Program-made: the position numbers and the translations under genes
Part shown: positions 57,346 to 64,000 of the stretch, one piece after another
Layout: each line of letters starts with the position of its first letter
Position numbering within the stretch: position 1 is the stretch's first letter
The notes under the pieces: generated by a model
Told to the model about the DNA's origin: nothing
Databases searched by the model: none
What the model saw: the letters and a program-made list of their open reading frames with translations, nothing else
NCBI RefSeq assembly: GCF_014050225.1
Contig: NZ_JACFXV010000031.1
Span: 62,001 to 126,000 of the forward strand
DNA from: Stappia albiluteola
Lineage (GTDB): Bacteria > Pseudomonadota > Alphaproteobacteria > Rhizobiales > Stappiaceae
Length of the DNA: 64,000 nt
Reading direction: 5' to 3'

Positions 57346-58633
57346 ACTGCTCTCCAGCGGCCGCGCCGTTCTTCAGGCGAACGAGGTCGTAGATGCGCTG
57401 CCCCTCCTTCAGCCGATCCGGCAGCCGCTCGAATTCCGGTGCCGCATTGCCGATGACCAGCACTTCGCCATGGTCCGCGACCGCGTCGAAATCGTCGATC
57501 AGGATCTGCGAGATATGCGGGATCTTGTTGAGGATGTAATCGCGGTTGGCACCGTAAAGCCGCGCGAAATTGACGAAGCGGTCGTAGATGCGAATGTCCA
57601 TGCCCTTGCCCAGCAGCCGCTCCACGAGCGCCACCTGCGGGCTTTCGCGCAGGTCGTCGGTTCCCGCCTTGAAGCTGATGCCGAAGACGGAGATCTTCCG
57701 CCGCCCATAGGCCATGATGTCCTCGAAGGCCCGCTCCACCTGCTCCTCGTTGGAGCGAATGACGCTGTTGAGCAACGGCAGGTCGAGGTCGAGATCGCGC
57801 GCCTTGTAGGACAGCGCCCGCACGTCCTTGGGCAGGCAGGACCCGCCGAAGGCGAAGCCCGGCATCAGGTAGCGGGCCGAGATGTTGAGCTTCTCGTCCT
57901 TGCAGAAGATCGACATCACCTCATGGCTGTCGACGCCGACCGCCTTGGCGATGTTGCCGATCTCGTTGCCGAAGGCGACCTTGACCGCATGCCAGGCGTT
58001 GTCGGCATATTTCACCAGTTCCGCCACCTCGACGGAGGTGACGAAGGACGGCGCCTCGATGTGACGGTAGATGGAGGAAATCCGCTCGCCCGCCTCGGGC
58101 GTTTCCGCACCGACGACGATCTTCGGCGGATTGTCGTAATCGTGGACGGCGCTCGCCTCGCGCAGGAATTCCGGATTGTTGCCGATTGCCAGGCCCGGGG
58201 CATTGCCCGAATGCTCGCGCAGCGTCGGGATGACGAGGCCGCGCATGGTGCCCGGCAGCACCGTCGAGCGCACCACCACCGTGTGCGGCGCGCGCTTGGC
58301 CGCGATCGCCTTGCCGATCTCCTCGCACACGCGCAGCACGGCGTCGGTATCGAGCGAGCCGTTCCTGCGGCTCGGCGTGCCGACGCAGATCAGCGACATA
58401 TCGCTGGCGCGGATGGCCTCGGCGGCATCGATCGTGGCCCTGAGATGTCCGCTTGCGACGCCGCGCTCGATCAGTTCGCCGACATGGTCCTCGACCACCG
58501 GCGACTTGCCCGCATTGACGATATCGACCTTGACCTGCTGGTTGTCGACGCCGATCACGCTGTGCCCGTCGCGCGACAGGCAGGCAGCGGTGACGACACC
58601 GACATAGCCGAGGCCGAATACGGAGATCCTCAT
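57326..58633 (-). CDS. GDP-mannose 6-dehydrogenase-like nucleotide-sugar dehydrogenase
   Basis: 435-residue cytosolic enzyme that oxidises a nucleotide sugar at C6 with two NAD+. The NAD site is FGLGYVGVVTAACLS (7-21), and the catalytic Cys266 is in FAFGGSCLPKDVRALSYKA. Against my memory of Pseudomonas AlgD the sequence is strikingly close throughout (VGTPSRRNGSLD, HTVVVRSTVLPGT, EIGNIAKAVGVD, FKAGTDDLRESP, IPHISQILIDD), closer than to UDP-glucose dehydrogenases. So the product is probably GDP-mannuronate. It follows a 107-base gap after the CapK-like gene, which may hold an internal promoter. Confidence 0.85.
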   Translation of the reverse strand: MRISVFGLGYVGVVTAACLSRDGHSVIGVDNQQVKVDIVNAGKSPVVEDHVGELIERGVASGHLRATIDAAEAIRASDMSLICVGTPSRRNGSLDTDAVLRVCEEIGKAIAAKRAPHTVVVRSTVLPGTMRGLVIPTLREHSGNAPGLAIGNNPEFLREASAVHDYDNPPKIVVGAETPEAGERISSIYRHIEAPSFVTSVEVAELVKYADNAWHAVKVAFGNEIGNIAKAVGVDSHEVMSIFCKDEKLNISARYLMPGFAFGGSCLPKDVRALSYKARDLDLDLPLLNSVIRSNEEQVERAFEDIMAYGRRKISVFGISFKAGTDDLRESPQVALVERLLGKGMDIRIYDRFVNFARLYGANRDYILNKIPHISQILIDDFDAVADHGEVLVIGNAAPEFERLPDRLKEGQRIYDLVRLKNGAAAGEQYEGVNW

Positions 58634-58740
58634 TTACCCCACTCCCGATCCCGCATCCGGCGGCCAAATCCCCGCCCTTACGGAAAAATCTTCCGTCCCG
58701 TTATGCAGGAATTTTCTTCCCGTCCTGTTAATCCGCATCC

Positions 58741-60066
58741 CTAATCGGTTTCCCGCACCACCAGGGGCAGCTTTCCCGACGCATTTCTCTCCAGTCGGTC
58801 GCGGAATTCGACATCGATCCGCATCGTGCCCGGCAACCGCGCGGCAAGCTTACCGGCGATTTCGCGCTCAAGTTCCGGCCCGCCCGATCCGTTCGCGACG
58901 GCGAGCACCAGCACCCGGTCGCGGGCGACCTGGCGCAACTGCATCTGCACAACGCCCTCGATGCCGCGCGGCACATGGTTCATGCCGATCAGGCGCCGGC
59001 CGTCCGGCGCGACCAGATAGTCCGCCTCCCGTCCCTCGATGCGCAGGAAGGGCTCGGCGCCGAGTGAGATCGCCTCCAGCCTGCCGTCGCTCGCCTCGCC
59101 TTCGATCAGCGCAACGTCGCCGGTCCGGTAGCGAACGAGCGGTTGTGCCGAATTGCGCAGATTGGTGGAGACGATCGAACAGCGGGTGAAGCCCGCGCCG
59201 CCGTCTTCGAGAGGCAGGAGTTCTACATGGCCGTAAGGGGAAAGAAAACGATAGGCGCCAGCCTCCAGCGAATAGGCGAAGGACACGCGCTCCGCCTGGC
59301 CGTAATAGTCGGCGACGCGCGCGCCAAAGGTCGTTGCCGCCTGCTGACGCACATCATCCGTCAGAACCTCCGACGAGGTCAGGATCACGGGAATGGAAAG
59401 CTGGAGCGAAAGTGCCCGGAAATGGCCGGCAAGCGTTTCCAGCGCCGAAGGATAGGCCCATAGCACATCCGGGCGGAACTGTTGCAGGGCCTCGAAATAG
59501 GCCGGCGCGCTTTGCTCGCCCAGATGCGAGGCGGAAAAATTCATCACCCGCCCGCCGCCCTGCATGCGCCAGTAGGGCGGCGTCATGTCGCTTGCGTCCT
59601 TGATCGCCTCGCCGCGCAGGATCGCCACGCGCCCATGCCGGAAATCGGCGCCGGCAAGCGCCGCCACATGATCGATCGCCGCTTGCTCGAAGACGAGGGA
59701 GGCGAAGCTGCGTTTGACGGCAAGCGGCATGCCGGAAGAACCGCTGGTCGCCGCCGACGCCGCCAGGACCTGTAACGGCCCCAGAAAATCCTGCGGCGAG
59801 GTGCGCAGCCGCTCCTTGGCAAGCAGGGGATAGGCCGAAAGCGGCCTGCCCTGAAACGCCGAATAGGCCGCAAGCCCACCCGCCCGCTGAAGCGCCCTTG
59901 CCAGCAATCGCTCCTGCGCCACCCGCCGCGCCGCGATATCCGACGCCTCGAAATCGGCAAGCTCGCGCCGGTATCGGCGATAGAGCGGCGGAAAGCGGCG
60001 GATTAGCACGTCGCCGAGGCTTGCCGCCTTGAGTCTGGCGACGATACGTCCGGCAAATCCCGTCAT
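58741..60066 (-). CDS. CapK/phenylacetate-CoA ligase-like adenylate-forming protein
   Basis: 441-residue member of the adenylate-forming superfamily as found in capsule loci. The P-loop is AATSGSSGMPLAVKRS; DYYGQAERVSFAY has the E of the second motif; YRTGDVALIEGEA is the A7 motif with its Asp; the C-terminal part holds ERNASGKLPLV, the loop with the catalytic Lys. It likely activates a carboxylic acid to an acyl-adenylate for attachment to a sugar or carrier. Start overlaps the stop of the upstream glycosyltransferase by ATGA. Confidence 0.85.
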   Translation of the reverse strand: MTGFAGRIVARLKAASLGDVLIRRFPPLYRRYRRELADFEASDIAARRVAQERLLARALQRAGGLAAYSAFQGRPLSAYPLLAKERLRTSPQDFLGPLQVLAASAATSGSSGMPLAVKRSFASLVFEQAAIDHVAALAGADFRHGRVAILRGEAIKDASDMTPPYWRMQGGGRVMNFSASHLGEQSAPAYFEALQQFRPDVLWAYPSALETLAGHFRALSLQLSIPVILTSSEVLTDDVRQQAATTFGARVADYYGQAERVSFAYSLEAGAYRFLSPYGHVELLPLEDGGAGFTRCSIVSTNLRNSAQPLVRYRTGDVALIEGEASDGRLEAISLGAEPFLRIEGREADYLVAPDGRRLIGMNHVPRGIEGVVQMQLRQVARDRVLVLAVANGSGGPELEREIAGKLAARLPGTMRIDVEFRDRLERNASGKLPLVVRETD

Positions 60067-61262
60067 CGCCGCGCCTCCCGGCCGTCCAGCAGCCGCGTCA
60101 GGAAGCCGTCATAGGCCTCGACCATCGCGTCGACCTTCAACGTCTCGCGCGTCCTCGCCGCATTGGCGCAAAGGCGCGCCTGCGCCTCTTCGTCGGCGAG
60201 GAATTCCAGCAGGCCCTTCTGGAAGCCTTCCTCGCCGCCGGGGAACATCAGCCCGTCATGGCCTTCGGTCATGAACTCGATCTCGGGGCTGTGGAAGTCG
60301 TGCTTCTCGGTGATCACCGGCCGGGCGTGGGCGAAGGCATGGTTGATGGCAAGGCCCAGATAGCCGGGCACCACCACCGCGGCGGCAAGCTTCATCGCCT
60401 TGGCTATCCTGATATCCGCCGGATCGATGGCGCCGAGGAAATGGATGTTCGGCGCCCCGTCCGCCAGCCTTTCCAGCGCCGCCCGCTCCTGCCCGTCGCC
60501 GATGACCAGCACCTCGACCGGCTTGCCATCCGCCCGCGGATGCGCGCGCGCGAAACGGATCAGCCAGTCGACCCGCTTTCTCGGCACGAGGCGGCCGACA
60601 TAGAGCAGCACGTGGCTCTCCGGCTGCAGGCCGAATTCGGCGCGCAGCCCCCTTTCAGGCAGGTCGGCGACCGCATCCGCCAGCCTTATCTGCTCGTCCA
60701 CGTCGATGGTGTTGCGCACCACCTGGATCTCTTCGTCGCGGAAGCCGATGGCAAGCAGATGCTCGCGGCCCTTGCCCGTATAGGCGAGATAACCGTCGCC
60801 GAGCCGCGCCAGCCGGTCCGAGCCCCAGCGGGCCAGCCGGTCCTTCAGCCTGCCGAGGCCGGACTTCTGCCAGCTGCCATAGGCCTTGCGATAGCCGAAG
60901 CCCCACCAGACGACCGGCCGCCGGCGCAGCTTGAACAGAACGAGGATCAATAGCCCGGACAGAAACTTGAACTCGTGCCCGAGCACAACGGCGTCAAAGT
61001 CGCCATTCGTGACGGCCCTCACCGCCGGCTGGTAGACGAGAATGCTCTTGCCCAGGCGGAATTCGCGGTTGTCCACCTTGCGGTTTTCAAAGGAAAACGG
61101 CGGTTCGGCCGCCTGCAGGTCGGTATTCGAGGGCGGTCGGCCGTGAAAGATCACATAGGTGTTCTGCGACCGCTCGCTCAGCCTTTCGAAGAAGGCGCGC
61201 CGATAGACCGGGACGCAGCCCTGATGCAGCACGGCGATCCTGTATCCCCTGCCGCCGCTCAT
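60063..61262 (-). CDS. GT4 family glycosyltransferase
   Basis: 399-residue GT-B glycosyltransferase. N-terminal marks: YRIAVLHQGCVPVYRRAFFERL and DFDAVVLGHEFKFLSGLL. The C-terminal domain has HVLLYVGRLVPRKRVDWLIRF, VIGDGQERAALERLADG and LGLAINHAFAHARPVITE; the usual E-x7-E is modified to a less acidic form. It overlaps the genes on either side by four bases each. Sugar and linkage unknown. Confidence 0.87.
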   Translation of the reverse strand: MSGGRGYRIAVLHQGCVPVYRRAFFERLSERSQNTYVIFHGRPPSNTDLQAAEPPFSFENRKVDNREFRLGKSILVYQPAVRAVTNGDFDAVVLGHEFKFLSGLLILVLFKLRRRPVVWWGFGYRKAYGSWQKSGLGRLKDRLARWGSDRLARLGDGYLAYTGKGREHLLAIGFRDEEIQVVRNTIDVDEQIRLADAVADLPERGLRAEFGLQPESHVLLYVGRLVPRKRVDWLIRFARAHPRADGKPVEVLVIGDGQERAALERLADGAPNIHFLGAIDPADIRIAKAMKLAAAVVVPGYLGLAINHAFAHARPVITEKHDFHSPEIEFMTEGHDGLMFPGGEEGFQKGLLEFLADEEAQARLCANAARTRETLKVDAMVEAYDGFLTRLLDGREARR

Positions 61263-62176
61263 GCCGCGCCCTTGTCGCCGTAGTAGCTCGCCCTTTGCCA
61301 GAAGGTAAGCTTGCCCAGCGCCGACATCACATGCAGCGCGTGAGCGGCGAAGCGTTGCCGGTCGAACGGATAGGCAAGGGCGGCAAGCGGCGCGAAAATC
61401 GCCAGCTGCAACAGCGACTTGGGCACGAAGCCGAGCGCCGTCGCCAGCGGATGCGCGGCATGGCGGACGCGGGCCAACGTGGTGTTTTGCGCCGTCACGC
61501 GCTTGCGCTTGAGGAAGGCGGCAAGGCTTGCCTTGTCGTTCGGCCAGAATTCATGCACCACCGCATCGGCGACCCAGATGATCTTGCGGCCCTGCCGGTG
61601 CAGCCGATAGGTCAGGTCGGTATCCTCGCCGCCGGACCGTCCAAGGCGCTGATCGAAAGGCTCGGCGCCGGAGAAGCAGCGCGCCATCCGGAACATCACG
61701 TTGCCGGTGCGCGCCGCGCGCAGCCTGCCGCCGGTCGCCATCTTTTCGCGCGAGCCGAAAAAGAACGGCGTCGGGTCGAAGCCGAGTGCCGCCCTGTCCT
61801 CGAAGACCGGCAGGACCGGACCGGTGGCGATATCCGCCTCGTGCTCCAGCAATGCCTTGTAAAGGTTGGCGATCCAGTCGGGCTCGGCCGTCTCGTCGTC
61901 GTCGATGAAGGCCAGAAATTCGCCGCCGGCCGCAGCCACGCCGGCATTGCGGGCCTGCGAGATGCCGGGCTCCGCCTCATGCACGTAGCGCACGGGCTTG
62001 CCAGCCCCGGCCAGTTCCGCCGCAAGCGGCCGCGCAAGGCCCTGTCGGGAGTTGTCGACCACGATCATTTCGAGCGCCAGGTCGTCGGGCAGGGCCTGCG
62101 CCAGCACGGAGGCCACGCAATCGCGCGCGCCCTGCAGGCGGTCGACCGTGCACATGACAACCGAAACAAGCGGCAA
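61259..62176 (-). CDS. GT2 family glycosyltransferase, first gene of the minus-strand glycan run
   Basis: 305-residue GT-A glycosyltransferase. It begins VSVVMCTVDRLQGARDCVASVLAQ, has IVVDNSRQG and FLAFIDDDETAEPDWI with the D-D-D metal motif, and GRSGGEDTDLTYRLHRQG, the ED motif for the catalytic base. The C-terminal 80 residues contain a hydrophobic segment (about 235-270) that may hold it at the membrane. The stop overlaps the next gene by four bases. Confidence 0.92.
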   Translation of the reverse strand: MPLVSVVMCTVDRLQGARDCVASVLAQALPDDLALEMIVVDNSRQGLARPLAAELAGAGKPVRYVHEAEPGISQARNAGVAAAGGEFLAFIDDDETAEPDWIANLYKALLEHEADIATGPVLPVFEDRAALGFDPTPFFFGSREKMATGGRLRAARTGNVMFRMARCFSGAEPFDQRLGRSGGEDTDLTYRLHRQGRKIIWVADAVVHEFWPNDKASLAAFLKRKRVTAQNTTLARVRHAAHPLATALGFVPKSLLQLAIFAPLAALAYPFDRQRFAAHALHVMSALGKLTFWQRASYYGDKGAA

Positions 62177-62250
62177 GACCCCACTCCCCGAACCGGTCCC
62201 GCAGCGTCCTGCGGGGCGTTACGGAGCCCTTTATGACAGAGAGGGGTAAA

Positions 62251-63021
62251 TTATCTGGAATCGTTAGGGCAATTCTTGCGGAAGCGGTCCGCCAGCCAGT
62301 CGAGGACCGCGTCTTCGCTCTCCGCAAGCCGTGCCTCGGGCAGCGGCGGCCGCGCCACCATGATCACGGGAAGACGGAGCCTGCGCGCCGCGGCGACCTT
62401 GGCGTAGGACGCCGAGCCGCCGCTGTTCTTGGCGACCAGATGCGTGATGCCATGGGCGATCATCAGGTCGCGCTCCTCATCCTCGTCCGGCGAGGGGCGG
62501 GCCAGCAAAAGCTCGCCCGGTGGCAAGGGCGTTCCCTCCTCCGGCGGATCGATCATCCGCATCAGGCAGCGGATATCCCGCCTGCCGGCAAAGGCGGAAA
62601 TCTCCTTGCGGCCGACCGAAAGAAACGCATGCGCACCGGCGGGCAGGCCGTTCGCAGCCTCCCGGAGGTCCCGCACGACGGTCCAGTTATCGCCCGGCTC
62701 CCTCACCCACTCCGGCCGTTCCAGGCGGATCAGCGGCACTTTGGCGAGTTCCGCCGCCCGCACCGCATTGGCGCTGATCGTGGCAGCGTAAGGATGTGTG
62801 GCATCGACCAGCGCATCGATCCTTTGCCGGGCAAGATAATCCGCAAGCCCGTCCGCGCCGCCAAAGCCGCCGATCCGCGTTTCGACGCCAAGTGCGCCCG
62901 GATTGGCCACGGCGCCGGCAAGAGAGGCAATAACATCGAAGCTTTGCATCCGCGCCAGCCGCGCGATCAGCCGCCGTGCCTCCAGCGTGCCGGCGAGAAC
63001 GAGGACCCGCCTTTCAGCCAT
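62251..63021 (-). CDS. cobK: precorrin-6A/cobalt-precorrin-6A reductase
   Basis: 256-residue NADPH-dependent reductase of the corrin ring pathway. Its N-terminus, VLVLAGTLEARRLIARL, and the middle block ALVDATHPYAATISANAVRAAEL are family hallmarks, as are HLVAKNSGGSASYAKVAAARRL and LPVIMVARP near the end. Length is normal. It overlaps the cbiD gene by eight bases and so is co-transcribed in cobalamin biosynthesis. Confidence 0.93.
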   Translation of the reverse strand: MAERRVLVLAGTLEARRLIARLARMQSFDVIASLAGAVANPGALGVETRIGGFGGADGLADYLARQRIDALVDATHPYAATISANAVRAAELAKVPLIRLERPEWVREPGDNWTVVRDLREAANGLPAGAHAFLSVGRKEISAFAGRRDIRCLMRMIDPPEEGTPLPPGELLLARPSPDEDEERDLMIAHGITHLVAKNSGGSASYAKVAAARRLRLPVIMVARPPLPEARLAESEDAVLDWLADRFRKNCPNDSR

Positions 63022-64000
63022 CGCCGTCGAAGCCCGCCTCGCCGATGACCTTGCCGTCGCGGTCGATCACTATCACCTCGCAATCGACCGGCGCATCGCG
63101 CAGCACCGCCTTCGCCGCCCGCTTCGCCGCGCCCGCGATCACCACGCCCAGATCGACGCCCTCGGCCTGCGCCAGGTCCAGCACTTCCTTCGCCGTATTC
63201 GCGTCCTCGGCGCGCGCGATCAGGGCCTCGCTCAGCCCCGCCCCGCGCAGGATCGCGGCAAGGGAAGCGAAATCGACCTTGCTGCGCGCCGAATGCAGGT
63301 CGAGCGCGCCTTGCGCCAGCTTCGCGAACTTGGCGAAACCGCCGCACAGGGTAAGTCGGTCGACAGGGTGCGCGCGCAGGTATTTCAGCATGCCGCCGGC
63401 AAAGTCGCCCATGTCGAGATAGGCGAAATCCGGCAGGTCGTAGCGCCTGCGGATCGCGTCTTCCGAGGTCGAGCCGGTCGCCGCCGCCACATGGGTCAGC
63501 CCCGCCGCCCGCGCCACGTCGATGCCACGATGGATCGATGCAATCCAGGAGGCGCAGGAAAACGGCCGCACGATCCCCGTCGTGCCGAGGATCGACAGTC
63601 CGCCGACGATGCCCAGACGCGGGTTCATGGTCTTTTGTGCCAGCACCTCGCCGCCCGGAATGGAGATTTCCACCTCCACCGCGCCGCTGCCGCCGAAAGC
63701 CGCCGCGATTTCGGCGACCGCCTCGATAATCATCCGCCGCGGCACCGGGTTGATCGCGGGCTCGCCCACCGGCACCGGCAGGCCGGCGCGCGTCACCGTG
63801 CCCACGCCCTCGCCCGCCCGAAAGGCAACGCCCTCTCCGACGGCGAGCGGCCGAACGGTGGCGATCACCGTTGCTCCGTGGGTAACGTCCGGATCGTCGC
63901 CCGCATCCTTGATAATCCCCGCGCGCGCAAACCCTTCGCCCAATTCCTCCAGCGCCAGCGCGAAGGCCGGTCTCTCTCCCTTCGGCAGAGTGATTTCCAC
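63014..64000 (-). CDS. cbiD: cobalt-precorrin-5B C1-methyltransferase, 5' end cut by the window
   Basis: Partial gene; 328 codons are present and the first part lies beyond base 64000. The visible frame opens VEITLPKGERPAFAL, which in CbiD proteins follows an N-terminal segment of some 40 residues; the GTG there is therefore probably internal. Markers are PAINPVPRRMI, VEISIPGGEVLAQKTMNPRLGIVGGLSILGTTGIVRPFS and LTLCGGFAKFAKLAQG, typical of CbiD. It methylates the corrin ring at C1 with loss of acetaldehyde in cobalamin synthesis. It overlaps cobK by eight bases. Confidence 0.93.
   Translation of the reverse strand: MEITLPKGERPAFALALEELGEGFARAGIIKDAGDDPDVTHGATVIATVRPLAVGEGVAFRAGEGVGTVTRAGLPVPVGEPAINPVPRRMIIEAVAEIAAAFGGSGAVEVEISIPGGEVLAQKTMNPRLGIVGGLSILGTTGIVRPFSCASWIASIHRGIDVARAAGLTHVAAATGSTSEDAIRRRYDLPDFAYLDMGDFAGGMLKYLRAHPVDRLTLCGGFAKFAKLAQGALDLHSARSKVDFASLAAILRGAGLSEALIARAEDANTAKEVLDLAQAEGVDLGVVIAGAAKRAAKAVLRDAPVDCEVIVIDRDGKVIGEAGFDGDG

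Noticed and set aside
57326-58633. Alginate biosynthesis operon
   Set aside because: Only the dehydrogenase is AlgD-like; polymerase, epimerase and export genes of alginate are missing and Wzy-type genes are present instead.
45230-62176. Exosortase/PEP-CTERM system
   Set aside because: Several locus components (paired hydrolases, CapK-like ligase, deacetylase, heparinase) match such loci, but there is no eight-helix exosortase gene and no PEP-CTERM protein in the window.
1-64000. CRISPR arrays, prophage, insertion sequences, tRNA or rRNA genes
   Set aside because: I looked for regular spaced repeats, transposase or integrase motifs and tRNA cloverleaf patterns and saw none; the repeats found are isolated palindromic elements.

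Overview
The window looks like chromosome of an alphaproteobacterium, most likely Rhizobiales/Rhizobiaceae; the genus cannot be fixed from here. The grounds are high GC, dense ATGA-coupled operons, a membrane-bound ferritin/VIT fusion of the MbfA type, OpgH/OpgC glucan genes, a CioAB-type oxidase followed by a DUF2474-like micro-protein, an atypical aminoacyl carrier-protein ligase, and short palindromic interspersed repeats of the kind common in rhizobia. There is no transposase, tRNA, rRNA, CRISPR array or phage gene. All functions below come from reading motifs and gene order; no database search was run.

Layout. 0.3-5.3 kb: AraC regulator, a DUF4142 and cupredoxin pair, a VOC protein, a UDG-fold protein and an M19 dipeptidase. 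5.3-11.6 kb: a small hypothetical gene between palindromic repeats, a K+ channel, mbfA, the cioAB oxidase with its micro-protein, and a glycosyltransferase. 11.6-11.9 kb: a structured small transcript with a 29-codon ORF and a perfect anti-16S ribosome site, then a second repeat family. 11.9-15.8 kb: TPP enzyme, CoA transferase and esterase on the minus strand. 16.0-20.8 kb: a copper locus (His-rich protein, YcnI-like, CopC-CopD fusion) and a DUF302/YeeE pair. 21.2-26.8 kb: TPR protein, OpgC, a 2-oxoglutarate oxygenase and OpgH.

26.9-31.1 kb holds a dehydrogenase, a catalytically degenerate pterin synthase homologue, a glycosyltransferase, a methyltransferase and, convergently, a RibD-C-like reductase: a candidate pathway for a modified pterin. 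31.3-33.2 kb: cytochrome b561 and a PcaF-type thiolase behind a strong inverted repeat. 33.2-37.6 kb: a minus-strand sugar operon (kinase, LacD-type aldolase, fucose-isomerase-like protein, Gfo/Idh dehydrogenase).

38.0-62.2 kb is a large surface-glycan region. It opens with carrier protein, acyl-CoA dehydrogenase-like protein, aminoacyl:carrier-protein ligase, DUF1839 protein and a GH2 enzyme. Then come a flippase, a polysaccharide deacetylase, a tandem alpha/beta hydrolase without Ser nucleophiles and an ATP-grasp protein. A nine-gene minus-strand run follows: two glycosyltransferases, a CapK-like adenylate-forming protein, an AlgD-like GDP-mannose dehydrogenase, a WbuB-like glycosyltransferase, a heparinase-family lyase carrying an in-frame palindromic repeat, a GH5 hydrolase, a Wzy/ligase-type membrane protein and a Wzc-like co-polymerase with a dead kinase P-loop. 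The simplest reading is a Wzx/Wzy-type exopolysaccharide containing an oxidised mannose and possibly decorated with an amino acid. The window ends in cobalamin genes (cobK and a truncated cbiD).
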